Source: Deltaproteobacteria bacterium (GTDB lineage Bacteria; Desulfobacterota; Desulfobulbia; Desulfobulbales; VMSU01). Taken from it: a DNA stretch of 36,954 nucleotides. Both the position numbers and the translations under genes were made by a program. Shown in pieces: positions 8,363-19,613 of this stretch (the stretch's first letter is position 1; each line of letters begins with the position of its first letter). The stretch spans positions 1 through 36,954 of the forward strand of contig JAJYJA010000002.1 of the NCBI GenBank assembly GCA_021789795.1, in the 5' to 3' direction. The notes beneath the pieces are model-generated. The model was not told the origin of the DNA. It was given only the letters and a program-made list of their open reading frames with translations, and did not search any database.

Positions 8363-9229
8363 ATGTTCGTAGGAATCGGGGTAGCGGTAGTTCTGGTCGC
8401 GGTGCTGGGCGGCTTTGCTCTTGAGCACGGCAACGTCGCCCTCCTCTGGCAGCCGATCGAGATGATGATCATCTTCGGCGCCGCCCTGGGCGGGCTGTTC
8501 ATCGCCTCGCCCAGCCATGTGGTCAAGAGCATCTTCAAGGATCTAAGCAAGGTCTTCTCCAGCTCCGGGATCAACAAGGAACGCTACCTGGCCCTGCTGA
8601 TGCTGCTCAACTCCATCTTCTACAAGATCAAGAAGGAGGGGCTGATCACCATCGAGGACGACGTGGACAACCCCGGCAAGAGCAAGCTCTTTCAGGCGCA
8701 TCAGGCGATCATGGCCGATTCCGAGGTGTCGGTGTTCATCTGCGACACCATCCGCACCATGATCACCGCCAACTACCCGCCCCACGAGATGGAGGCCCTG
8801 ATGGAGATCGACCTGGAGACCAACCACCACGAGCGGATGGAGTCCTCGCACGCGGTGGAGAAGGTGGCCGACTCCCTGCCCGGCCTGGGCATCGTGGCCG
8901 CGGTGCTGGGCATCGTGCTCACCATGAACGACCTGGGCCAGCCCGCCGAGATCCTGGGCCACCATATCGGCGCCGCCCTGTGCGGCACCTTCCTGGGCGT
9001 GCTGGCCTGCTACGGCTTCATCGGCCCGGTGGCGGTGACCCTGGCCCACCGCGCCACCGAGCGCCAGACCTACATGAACGTCATCAAGACCGGCCTGCTC
9101 GCCGCCTACGCCTCGGACTTCATGGTGCCGTTCGCCATCGAATCCGCCCGGCGCTCCATCCCGGCGGGCGAATGCCCCTCCTTCAACGAGGTTGACGAGG
9201 CGATCAAGAAATGGAAGGCCAAAAGCTAA
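8363..9229 (+). CDS. motA: Flagellar motor stator protein MotA
   Basis: Characteristic MotA sequence incl. SLPGLGIVAAVLGIVLTM and GALCGTFLGVLACYG-like region; followed by overlapping motB. Confidence 0.95.
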   Translation: MFVGIGVAVVLVAVLGGFALEHGNVALLWQPIEMMIIFGAALGGLFIASPSHVVKSIFKDLSKVFSSSGINKERYLALLMLLNSIFYKIKKEGLITIEDDVDNPGKSKLFQAHQAIMADSEVSVFICDTIRTMITANYPPHEMEALMEIDLETNHHERMESSHAVEKVADSLPGLGIVAAVLGIVLTMNDLGQPAEILGHHIGAALCGTFLGVLACYGFIGPVAVTLAHRATERQTYMNVIKTGLLAAYASDFMVPFAIESARRSIPAGECPSFNEVDEAIKKWKAKS

Positions 9230-10134
9230 CCATCATCAAGAAGGTCAAGAAGGGCGGCGGCGCCGGGCACCACGGCGGCAGCTGGAAGGTGGCCTTTGCC
9301 GACTTCATGACCGCGATGATGGCCTTCTTCCTGCTCATGTGGCTATTGAGCATGGGGCCGCAGAAAAAAAAGGAAGACCTGGCCAACTACTTCAAGACCT
9401 TCAGCCTGTTCGGCGAGGGCGGGGTCTCCTCGTCGTCGGTGTCCTTGAGCGATGATGCGGCGGGCGGCAAAACCCAGGTCAACCCGGGACCCTCCGCCCC
9501 CCAATCCGGTGGTTCCGGCGGCGACCAGGAAGGCGACGCCGAGCACCAGGAGATGGAGGCCATGAAGGCCAAGATCCAGGCCGACATCAAGAGCCGGCTG
9601 GCCGAGGTAAAGGATCAGGTGGTGATCAACGAGTTCGAGGGCGGGATCAAGGTGGACATCATGGACAAGAACGGCCAGCCCATGTTCAAGCTGGGCAGCA
9701 CCGAGCTTACCGACAAGGCCAGGCAGGTGCTGGCGGTGGTGGCGGCGGATATCAAAAATTCCACCCGCCGGATCGAGATCGAGGGCCACACCGACGCCGT
9801 GGCTTACAACAGTAACCAAAAGTTCGGCAACTGGGAACTGTCCACCGCCCGGGCCTCGGCGGCGCGGGTGGAGCTGGAGAAGGACGGGTTGAATCCGTCC
9901 CTGCTGATGCGGGTCTCGGGCTACGCCGACACCGAGCCGATCATCAAGGACAACCCCTTCGACCCCCGAAACCGCCGGATCAGCATCCGCATTTTATATC
10001 CCCAAAAGCCGGCCCCCGCCGGGCCGCAACCGGGAGGCACGGGGCCAGACGCCAAACAACCCGGCCCTGATCAGGCGCCGCCGATAATCGCGCCCCCGGC
10101 TCCGCCCCAAGTAGCGCCGCAACTGGTCAAGTAG
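9211..10134 (+). CDS. motB: Flagellar motor protein MotB
   Basis: ADFMTAMMAFFLLMWLLS plug/TM with conserved Asp; OmpA-like peptidoglycan-binding domain IEIEGHTDAVAY...NRRISIRIL. Confidence 0.95.
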   Translation: MEGQKLTIIKKVKKGGGAGHHGGSWKVAFADFMTAMMAFFLLMWLLSMGPQKKKEDLANYFKTFSLFGEGGVSSSSVSLSDDAAGGKTQVNPGPSAPQSGGSGGDQEGDAEHQEMEAMKAKIQADIKSRLAEVKDQVVINEFEGGIKVDIMDKNGQPMFKLGSTELTDKARQVLAVVAADIKNSTRRIEIEGHTDAVAYNSNQKFGNWELSTARASAARVELEKDGLNPSLLMRVSGYADTEPIIKDNPFDPRNRRISIRILYPQKPAPAGPQPGGTGPDAKQPGPDQAPPIIAPPAPPQVAPQLVK

Positions 10135-11677
10135 CACTTCCGGCCTCCCCCCTAAACAGCTCGCCCAAGGCCTGATCCAGGGGAGCTCCCTTGTCGAAGT
10201 GGCGGGAATAAGGTTGAGAGATAACCTGCCAATCGCTCCTGGCCTGGTTCAGGCAGGCGACGATCTTGCCGAACAGCTGATCCAGCCGCTCCGGGGCGCA
10301 CTCGACGTAGAGCAGGTAATCCCCGTTACGGGAAAACATCCGGGCGTTCTCCCGCCCCTCCTCCCGGTTGAAGTTCTCCACCGCGTCGTGCAGATTCTGG
10401 CCAATCTCGTCCATAATCTGATCCACCAGCACCTGCCCCAGTCTCCGGTAACAATCCGCCAAGGCCACGAAGTTGGTCACCAACAGGTCGTAGGGCCGCT
10501 CCCGACGGCCCAGGACGTGGGTATCGTCCAGAAAATAGAGGTAGCGGTAGTTGTAGAAGCCGGAGAGCGGCTCCCGGAAGTAGGCCTTACGCCTAAACAA
10601 CTCCAGGTCCATCATGTAACCGGCCACCAGTTCCCGGCTAATGGTCAGCGGATCCCAACCGGTCAACACCTCCTCCAGGACGGTCACCACCATCCGGTCG
10701 ATGCGTCCTTGCCGGGCCTCCATCTGGAGCATGTCCAGGGCCGCCGCCTTGTCCATCGGCTTCTTGTAAGGCCGCCGGGCGACTAAGGCCTCGTAGATGT
10801 CGGCCACCATCACGATCCGCACCAAGACCCCCAGCTCCTCTCCGGCCAGCCCGTCCGGGTAGCCAGACCCATCCAGGCGCTCATGGTGGTGACGGATGAT
10901 GAAGGCCACCCGGCGGTCATGATGCTTCTGGGTAAAGAGGTTGGCGCCCAGCTGCGGGTGCAGGCGCATGATATGGCGATCCTGGGTGTCGAACTGGCCG
11001 GGCTTCAAGAGGATGTCGTCGGGGATAGCCACCTTGCCGATGTCATGCACCAGGCAGGCCCGCTCCAGCACCTCGATCTCCTCGCCAGGCAGGCCCAGCC
11101 GCTGGCCGATCCGCTTGGAGATCTCCGCCACCCGCACCGCATGCTCGAAGGTGTAGTGGTCACGGTTGGCCAGCATCTCGTCCATGGTGGCGAAGAGATC
11201 GCTGATCAACAGGTCCTTGGCCCGATTGGCCGCCGCCACCTCCCGGTGGGCGGCCAGGAGTTTCTCCTCCGCCTCCCGCCGCTCGCCGATCTCCCGTTCC
11301 AGGCCGCGGATCAGCTTGCGCTCCCGGAAGATGCGGTTCAGCTTGGCCTCCAGCTCGTCGTTCTCGAAGGGCTTGATGATGAAGTCGGTGCCGCCGGCGT
11401 TGATGATGTTGGAGTAGATGTAGGTCTCGGTATGGCCGGTGATCACCAGGACATCGGTGCCGGGGTAGCGTTCCTTGACGTGGGCCAGGAGCTGCATCCC
11501 GTCCAAGCGCGGCATCATCATGTCGGTGATCACCACGTCGAACTCGCTCCCAACCAGCCGCTCCACCGCCTCCTGGCCGTCCACCGCCACCTGGCAGTCG
11601 TAGCCGTGGGCGGTCAGGAGGCGGCTCACGATCTCGCGGATGAACGGGTCGTCATCGACCACCAGCACGCGTCGCAT
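10127..11677 (-). CDS. Response regulator: REC + HD-GYP + degenerate GGDEF
   Basis: REC VLVVDDDPFIREIVSRLL...DVVITDMMMPRLDG; HD-GYP (VHDIGK, HHHERLDGSGYPDGL); C-terminal FYNYRYLYFL...SRNGDYLLY at the GGDEF position. Confidence 0.88.
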   Translation of the reverse strand: MRRVLVVDDDPFIREIVSRLLTAHGYDCQVAVDGQEAVERLVGSEFDVVITDMMMPRLDGMQLLAHVKERYPGTDVLVITGHTETYIYSNIINAGGTDFIIKPFENDELEAKLNRIFRERKLIRGLEREIGERREAEEKLLAAHREVAAANRAKDLLISDLFATMDEMLANRDHYTFEHAVRVAEISKRIGQRLGLPGEEIEVLERACLVHDIGKVAIPDDILLKPGQFDTQDRHIMRLHPQLGANLFTQKHHDRRVAFIIRHHHERLDGSGYPDGLAGEELGVLVRIVMVADIYEALVARRPYKKPMDKAAALDMLQMEARQGRIDRMVVTVLEEVLTGWDPLTISRELVAGYMMDLELFRRKAYFREPLSGFYNYRYLYFLDDTHVLGRRERPYDLLVTNFVALADCYRRLGQVLVDQIMDEIGQNLHDAVENFNREEGRENARMFSRNGDYLLYVECAPERLDQLFGKIVACLNQARSDWQVISQPYSRHFDKGAPLDQALGELFRGEAGSAT

Positions 11678-11695
11678 AGTCAGGCGTCCGCCTTC

Positions 11696-13378
<1,683 letters not shown>

Positions 13379-13407
13379 TATCTTTCCTTAAAGGTGGTTA
13401 ATTGATG

Positions 13408-13557
13408 ATGATCTCGCAAAAAGGTAGCCGATGGCTAAGCAAAAGGGTCGATATACAAGGCGCGGGGTGCGTTTGGCGAGTAAGGCCATACACATGGTAT
13501 GCCGAACGAGCCAAACCGCCACGCGCCGCAGTAGATCGGACTTTTTGCGACGCCATC
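13408..13557 (-). repeat. 150-bp palindromic MITE-like element, copy 2
   Basis: Inverted copy of 320-469 (about 4 differences in 150 nt); perfect 8-bp flanking direct repeat AATTGATG at 13400-13407 and 13558-13565. Confidence 0.88.
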
Positions 13558-13626
13558 AATTGATGAGGCGAGGGCATTAACGAGGCCACGCTGGCCACGA
13601 TGATTCGCTTGTGCCTGGCGAGGACT

Positions 13627-14484
13627 TCAGAGCAGTTCGGCGCTGACCGTCTCCACCCAGCAGCGGCGACCATCGGCGAGTTCGATGTAAAGCCAGTCGC
13701 CCCGGCGCTCAACCAGGGTGAACTCCACCCCGGCGTGCAGGGGGGCGTCGAAGCTTACGGCGTAGGCCTGGCCATCTCCCTTGCGGGCCGTGGTCTCGAC
13801 GGCAACGAGCACCCCGGCCCGCTGGCGGTCGAAATGTTCGTAGAGCAGGGAGGCGGACAGAAGCACGGAGAGCGCCAGGGCGAGCGCCACCGGCCAGGGG
13901 AAAGGCCTCCGCCGCCGGTAGAGTTGCAGGCCGAGCCCGGCCCAGAAGCAGGCGTTCGCCGTCACCAGTGCCCAGAGCCGCAACCGGGCGGAAAGGTCAT
14001 AGTGCCAGAAAAGGATGGTCTTGGCAACCGCAACCTCCTGTTGGGGCTTGATGCGGTCCGGCTGCTGGCCCCGGGCCGCGGCCAGATTCTGGCGTAAATT
14101 TTCGTCGCCGGGCAGATAGAGCTGGGCCCGCCGGTAGTTCAAGATCGCCCGGCCCAGGTCGTGGAGCTGGAAATAGCTGTTGCCGAGGTCGTAGTAGAGC
14201 CCGCCGTTTCGCACCCCCTCATGCACCAGTTTCTCGAAGCGAATCAAGGCCTGCTGATAAAGTCCGGCGGCCTGGGCCGGATCGTCGGTCTGGCTGGCCC
14301 GCCGGAAAAAACCGTTGGCCTCGGAGAGCAATCGCTGCCTGACGTTCAACTCCTCAGCCCCAGAGCGGCCCGAGGCGGAGACCAGCAAGGCAAGCAGCAA
14401 CCCGGTTATGGTCATTAAAAACCAGTGCCGCCCCTGACCAGCGGCGGGTGGCGTCAGCTCATCACCTGTCGAGACCAATTCCAT
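13627..14484 (-). CDS. BatE-like TPR/SH3-domain protein
   Basis: TPR region (GLYYDLGNSYFQLHDLGRAILNYRRAQLYLPGD), TM helices, C-terminal SH3-like domain; last gene of the Bat operon. Confidence 0.85.
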   Translation of the reverse strand: MELVSTGDELTPPAAGQGRHWFLMTITGLLLALLVSASGRSGAEELNVRQRLLSEANGFFRRASQTDDPAQAAGLYQQALIRFEKLVHEGVRNGGLYYDLGNSYFQLHDLGRAILNYRRAQLYLPGDENLRQNLAAARGQQPDRIKPQQEVAVAKTILFWHYDLSARLRLWALVTANACFWAGLGLQLYRRRRPFPWPVALALALSVLLSASLLYEHFDRQRAGVLVAVETTARKGDGQAYAVSFDAPLHAGVEFTLVERRGDWLYIELADGRRCWVETVSAELL

Positions 14485-14505
14485 TTCCGTTCCCTCCGCT
14501 TGCCG

Positions 14506-16335
14506 TTAGCCCAGGTCGCTCGCCACCCGCCGGGCCAGCTCCACCAGACGGCCAAAATCCGCGCCGCCCAAGCCGGGACCGGCGTATTTAGCGGCCTCGC
14601 ACCCCTCCATCACCTGGCGCAGACGGGCCAGACATTCGGGCCCGGCCCCCAGGGCGGCAAGGCCGGGTTCGACATCGGCATAGGTCAAGGCCGCCGGGTT
14701 GCGGTTCAGCTTGGCGCCCAGGTAGTCGCGCAGCGCCCGGCCCAGGGCCAGGTAGCCCTCGCCTCCCGCCCCCTCGCTGATCCGGTTAAGCTCCGCCGTC
14801 AGTATCCTACCCGCCTGCCTGGCCCGGCGGCTGGTCGAGTCCCGATGCCGACGGCGGACGGCGACCAGCACCAACCCAAAGATCGCCCAGAGCGCGGGCG
14901 GGACGACAAGCGCCGCCTCCGCGCCCCGGCCCAGTCCCAGGCTATCCACCGGCTCCTGGTTCTCCAGCAGTTCCGGCCCCTCGTAGTTGAAGTTGATCCC
15001 CCCGGCGGCGGTCTTGAGGGTTCTTTTGTCCGGGGCGCCATAGGCGTCTTGCAGGGTCACGGTCTTGGCCGCGCTCACCTTAAGCGGCACCGGCTGGGAG
15101 CTGGCGGTCTCGTAGCGGGAGCTTGCCGGGTTGAAGTAGCTCAAGTGCAGGCTTGGGATCTCCTTTACCCCGGCCTTGCTGGCCCGGATGGTCTGAGTGA
15201 AGGTCTTCAGCACCCCGCTACCCTCGCCCGGGGCCATCTCGTCTGGCACCTTGAAGTCCGCGCCCAGTTCCCGGGCCAGGTCAGGCAGCTTGACCCCGGC
15301 CACCGCCGGCCCGGCCACCTGGACGGTCAGGGTAATGGGGTCACCCACCTTGACCTGGGTGGGGGTGGCGGTCACCGCCAGGGAGTAGGCGCCGACCAGA
15401 CCGGTAAAGTCGGCGGGCCGGCCCTGGCTGGGCAGGGGCAGGACGGTGAGCGTCGGCTGGTTGGAGGGCGCGACCACGGTGCGATATACCTGCCGTGGCC
15501 CGCCGAAGAAATCGTTCGGGAAGAAGCCGGAGAAGGGATCGTGTCCCCGGCCCTGGGTGTAGCCGCTCAGGGCCTGACAGGAGACGGTGGCCTGGGGCAG
15601 GGTCAGGCGGCCCGGCTCCTTGGCGGTCAGGGTCTTGGAGAAAGAGACGGTGAGGTAGTTGTTGCCGTTAAGCACCCCGCGGGCCTTCTCGGCCAGGATA
15701 TCGCCGCCCGGCGCCGGGATGCGCACCACCTCATCGCGCTTGGGGTCCAGGGCCGGCCCCGGCCCGTCGCTAACCGAAAAGCGCGGATCATTGAGCAGCG
15801 GCAGGTTGAAGTTGAACCCCTTGACATCCTTGCCGATGTACCAGGTCACGGTCAGGACGATCGGCTCGCCGACGTAGGCCTGTTCCTTGTTTAAGCCCAG
15901 ACGCAGCTTGAAATCCTCGCTCTCCTGGGGCTTGTTGACCAGGATGGGGATGGCCTGGGTCTGATAGGACTGTTTATCCACCACCACGGTGAGGGGCGGG
16001 ATGACGAGCCGGCCCTCCCGCTGGGGGGTGAGTTGGTAGTTGAAGACGTAGCCGCGCCGGGAGAGGCGCTCCAGGTGGCCGTTGATGATGCTCACCGATT
16101 CGCTGCTGTTCTGCTGGCCGCCCCGCGACACCACCGAAAAGTCGGTAATGGCCGAGAGGTCGGGCTCCTTGGGGCTCTCGCTGCCCTCCACCTGGATCTC
16201 GAGCGCGAGGCCCTCGCCCAGCACCACCTGCTGCCGGTCCACCACCGCCCGCACCGACACCCCGGCCCCGAAGGCCGAGGCGAGGGAACAGGCCAGCATC
16301 AGGCAGATCAAGCCGACAAATCGCAATAGTCGCAT
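14506..16335 (-). CDS. batD: BatD-family protein
   Basis: Signal peptide MRLLRFVGLICLMLACSLASA; repeated beta-domains (VGEPIVLTVTWYIG), C-terminal TM; operon context. Confidence 0.9.
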   Translation of the reverse strand: MRLLRFVGLICLMLACSLASAFGAGVSVRAVVDRQQVVLGEGLALEIQVEGSESPKEPDLSAITDFSVVSRGGQQNSSESVSIINGHLERLSRRGYVFNYQLTPQREGRLVIPPLTVVVDKQSYQTQAIPILVNKPQESEDFKLRLGLNKEQAYVGEPIVLTVTWYIGKDVKGFNFNLPLLNDPRFSVSDGPGPALDPKRDEVVRIPAPGGDILAEKARGVLNGNNYLTVSFSKTLTAKEPGRLTLPQATVSCQALSGYTQGRGHDPFSGFFPNDFFGGPRQVYRTVVAPSNQPTLTVLPLPSQGRPADFTGLVGAYSLAVTATPTQVKVGDPITLTVQVAGPAVAGVKLPDLARELGADFKVPDEMAPGEGSGVLKTFTQTIRASKAGVKEIPSLHLSYFNPASSRYETASSQPVPLKVSAAKTVTLQDAYGAPDKRTLKTAAGGINFNYEGPELLENQEPVDSLGLGRGAEAALVVPPALWAIFGLVLVAVRRRHRDSTSRRARQAGRILTAELNRISEGAGGEGYLALGRALRDYLGAKLNRNPAALTYADVEPGLAALGAGPECLARLRQVMEGCEAAKYAGPGLGGADFGRLVELARRVASDLG

Positions 16336-16360
16336 ATAGCACCCCACAAACGGCTTGCGG

Positions 16361-17551
16361 TCACCAATCCCGCCCCACCGGTGCGTATCCCGCTTCCCCC
16401 GCCCGGTTCTGGCGTTGACGGTTAAGCCGATCTTTTTGTTCCTGGGCCAAGATGTCCTGGGCCGTCTGCTCCGCGGGGACGGCCTGGGATTCCCCCGCCC
16501 GGACGGCGGCTTGAGCCGCTCCGGCGGGGGGCTTGGCGTCCTGCTTGGGCGAGGCCGCCTGGCCGGTCTGTCCGCCGGGGCTTGGCTTGGCCCCGGATTG
16601 GCCGGCCTGTTGGCCTTGGCCCTCCTTAGCCTTAGTCCTGGGGCCGGGGGCCGGGTTATTTTCCTGCCGGTCCGGGGAGGACGTCTGCCCGTTTAATTTC
16701 TCCTGGGCCTTGCGAAGTGAGTTTGCCGCCTGCCCCTGGGCCGTCGCCGCCGGGCCCGGCCTTCCGGCCCGCAACTCATCCCCGGCCTGGGCCTGGGCCT
16801 GCTCCGCCTGCTTAAGGGCCTGACCTGCCGCCTGGCCCTCCTTTCCGGCCTGCTTGGCTTGTTCCGCCATCGCCCTGGTCTGGCCGGCGAGATCATCCTG
16901 CCTTCCCGCCTCCTCTTGGCCGACCGCCTGGTTCGCCGAAGAGGGTGACTGGCTGGCCAGGTCGCGGCTGCGGTTAGCCATCTTCTCCTGCCGCTCGGCC
17001 ATCTGGCCCAGCTTTTTAGCCAGTTCCTCCCGCTCCTTCTGCTCCTTTCGCCTTTTTTCCAGCTCCGCCTCCGCCTGTTGCAGCCGCCGCTTGCCAATTT
17101 CGAGGTTGCGGCCCGCCGCCGTCTGCAAGCCTTGCCCTTGCGCCCCGGCGGCTCGGAAGTGACTTATACTCTCCTGGTATTTTTTTATCGCCTCCTCCGG
17201 GTTATTGGCCGCCGCCTCGGCCTGACGGAAGAGGGCGTCGCCCAGGTTAAATTCGCTGTTGCCGGTCAACCGGGGGTCGCGGCTCAAGATGGCGGCCCGC
17301 TGATAGGCCTCCGCCGCGCCCGCCAGGTCGTTTAGCCGGTAGCGGGCGTTACCCAGATCGTAGAGGATCTCCGGGGAGTTGGGGGCCTTGGCCGCCGCCG
17401 CCTGGTAACGCTTGAGGCTGTCGGCAAATTTGCCTGCCTGGTAGAGGGCGTTGCCTTGGGCGGCCAGCCCCCGGGCCGTCTCGGCCCGCAGGGGGGCGGA
17501 GGACAGAAGGACGAAGGAGAGCGCCGCCCAAGGCCAGGCCAGCCTCCTCAT
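16361..17551 (-). CDS. BatC-like TPR protein with long Gln/Ala/Gly-rich tail
   Basis: Start ATG at 17551 overlaps batB stop (ATGA); signal peptide; TPR GNALYQAGKFADSLKRYQAAAAKAPNSPEILYDLGNARYRLND. Confidence 0.85.
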   Translation of the reverse strand: MRRLAWPWAALSFVLLSSAPLRAETARGLAAQGNALYQAGKFADSLKRYQAAAAKAPNSPEILYDLGNARYRLNDLAGAAEAYQRAAILSRDPRLTGNSEFNLGDALFRQAEAAANNPEEAIKKYQESISHFRAAGAQGQGLQTAAGRNLEIGKRRLQQAEAELEKRRKEQKEREELAKKLGQMAERQEKMANRSRDLASQSPSSANQAVGQEEAGRQDDLAGQTRAMAEQAKQAGKEGQAAGQALKQAEQAQAQAGDELRAGRPGPAATAQGQAANSLRKAQEKLNGQTSSPDRQENNPAPGPRTKAKEGQGQQAGQSGAKPSPGGQTGQAASPKQDAKPPAGAAQAAVRAGESQAVPAEQTAQDILAQEQKDRLNRQRQNRAGEAGYAPVGRDW

Positions 17552-18558
17552 CCCCAATCCTCCTCCCGCATCGTCATCTCCCCGAGCAGCAGCAAGAGCG
17601 CGGCCAGCAGGAAGAACTGAAACTTCTCCTGGAAACGGGTCACGGTCTTGGCCGCCAATCGTCTCTTGCCGGCGTTCATGATCAGTTCCTGATAGACTTG
17701 GCCCAGGTTGATGTTGCCGGTCGCCACCGGCAGGTAACGGCCTCCGGGGGTGGCCTCGGCCATCTGCCGCAGGACGGGGCCGTCGAGCTTGCTCCACACC
17801 TCCTGGCCCTGGTACTTGAGGAAGGTCTGCCGACCCTGATCGTCGGTGACCGGGATGCGCGCCCCCTCCTTCTCGTCTCCCAGGCCGATGACGATCAGCC
17901 TTACCCCCCGCTCTCCGGCGGCCTTGGCCGCCTCCAGCGGATAGCTGCCATGATCCTCGCCGTCGGTGATCAGGATCACATCCTGGTATCGCTGGGCCTG
18001 GTTGTCCAAGACATCGTGCAGCACGGTCCGCAGGGCGTCGCCGATCTTGGTGCCGCCTCGGGAGACCGAGTCCGGCCCCACCCCCTCCAGGGCCAGGCGG
18101 AAGAAACCGTAATCCAGGGTCAGCGGACATTTGACCACCGCCTGACCGGCAAAGGCCACCAGGGCCACCCGGTCGCCCCGCAGCCGGTCGATCACATCCG
18201 AGATGGCGAGCTTGGCGTGCTCCAGGCGGCTGGGGGCCAGGTCTGGGGCCAGCATACTCCTCGACACGTCAAGCAGGAAGACCACGTCCCGGCCCGAGCG
18301 CCTAACCGTCGTCTCCCGACGGTTCCAGGCCGGCCGGGCCAGGGCCACGATCAGCAGGGCCAGGGCCAGGAAGAAGAGGCCCGCCCTGCCCAACCGCCTG
18401 CCGCCCCTGGGCAGGAGATGATCCCGCATCCCTGCATCGACGAAACGGGCCAGGGCCGCCCGCCGCTGGGCCGCCGCGTACCAGTAAAGCCCGGCCAGCA
18501 AGGGCAGCAGGAGCAGCAGGGCCAGACGGCCCGCCGCGTACCAGTGGCCGCCGTTCAC
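17548..18558 (-). CDS. batB: BatB von Willebrand factor type A domain protein
   Basis: MIDAS LLDVSRSM, two TM helices; GTG start in a GTGA overlap. Confidence 0.88.
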   Translation of the reverse strand: MNGGHWYAAGRLALLLLLPLLAGLYWYAAAQRRAALARFVDAGMRDHLLPRGGRRLGRAGLFFLALALLIVALARPAWNRRETTVRRSGRDVVFLLDVSRSMLAPDLAPSRLEHAKLAISDVIDRLRGDRVALVAFAGQAVVKCPLTLDYGFFRLALEGVGPDSVSRGGTKIGDALRTVLHDVLDNQAQRYQDVILITDGEDHGSYPLEAAKAAGERGVRLIVIGLGDEKEGARIPVTDDQGRQTFLKYQGQEVWSKLDGPVLRQMAEATPGGRYLPVATGNINLGQVYQELIMNAGKRRLAAKTVTRFQEKFQFFLLAALLLLLGEMTMREEDWG

Positions 18559-19613
18559 GGCAGCCTCCGGAAGAGGGTACAGCGCAGGACGGCCTCCAGC
18601 AGCAACAGGATCAGGGCGGCGGCCGCCAGGGGGACAAAATACTCCCGGTAGTCGAGGTAGCGCACGCTCTCCACCTCGCTCTTCTCCAGATGATCGATCT
18701 CCCGGTACACCGCCCGCAGGGCCTGGCCGTCCTGGGCCATCCAGAAGCTACCGCCGGTGATCTTGGCAATCTGCTCCAGGGTCTGGCGGTCCACCCCCTC
18801 GCCGGTGCGCACCAGTTGGGTGCCGAACAGGGTATCCACCTTGACCACCCCGTCGCCGCCCACCCCGATGGCATAGATCTTGATCCCCCACTTCTTGGCC
18901 AGTTGGGCGGCCTCCTCCGGGGCATAACGCCCGGCGTTGTTCTGGCCGTCGGTCAGGAGGATGATAATCTTGCTCTTGATGGTATAGGTCTTGCCGCCCT
19001 CGCCGACCTGCCGGGCCAGGGTCTGCTCGGCGGTGTGCAGCCGGGCGGCGGCCAGGGCGATGGCGTCGCCGATGGCGGTGCGGTTGTTGGGGCTGTCCTG
19101 GGCCGCCACCCGGATGGTCTTGATGAACCCGGCCAGAACCCCGTGGGCCAGGGTCAAGGGGCAGACGGTCTCGGGGTAGCGGTCGAAGCTGACCATGCCG
19201 ATCAGATCGGCGGGCCGGCCCTTGAGCTCGCGCCGGTTGCCGTTCACGAACTCGGCAAACACCTGTTTCACCACCTCCAGGCGGCTCGACTTCCGACCCT
19301 CGAAGTTCATCTCGTTACCCATGCTGCCGGAACGATCCACCACCATCTCAATCGCCACCCCCCGGCTTACGTCCCGCACCTTCTCGATCCCCGCCTGGGG
19401 CCGGGCCAGGGCCACGATCAGCAGGATCAAGGCCAGGAGGCGGAGATAGACCGGCAGACGACGCAGGCGCAGCCGCCAGGAGACCGCCTCCGTGGGCAGC
19501 AGCAGTCCCAGATCGGAGAACAGCAGCCCCCTCCCCCTCCCGCGCCGCCAGAGCAGTCCCAGGCCGGGCAAGACCAGCAAGCCCAACAGGGCCAGGGGGG
19601 TGGCGAACCTCAT
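18555..19613 (-). CDS. batA: BatA von Willebrand factor type A domain protein
   Basis: MIDAS VVDRSGSM, LLTDGQNNAG; start ATG at 19613 overlaps the upstream stop. Confidence 0.9.
   Translation of the reverse strand: MRFATPLALLGLLVLPGLGLLWRRGRGRGLLFSDLGLLLPTEAVSWRLRLRRLPVYLRLLALILLIVALARPQAGIEKVRDVSRGVAIEMVVDRSGSMGNEMNFEGRKSSRLEVVKQVFAEFVNGNRRELKGRPADLIGMVSFDRYPETVCPLTLAHGVLAGFIKTIRVAAQDSPNNRTAIGDAIALAAARLHTAEQTLARQVGEGGKTYTIKSKIIILLTDGQNNAGRYAPEEAAQLAKKWGIKIYAIGVGGDGVVKVDTLFGTQLVRTGEGVDRQTLEQIAKITGGSFWMAQDGQALRAVYREIDHLEKSEVESVRYLDYREYFVPLAAAALILLLLEAVLRCTLFRRLP

Noticed and set aside
14425-15894. 489-aa plus-strand ORF antisense to batD (similarly 18690-19820 and 21621-22658)
   Set aside because: Shadow ORFs opposite well-supported Bat/MoxR genes.
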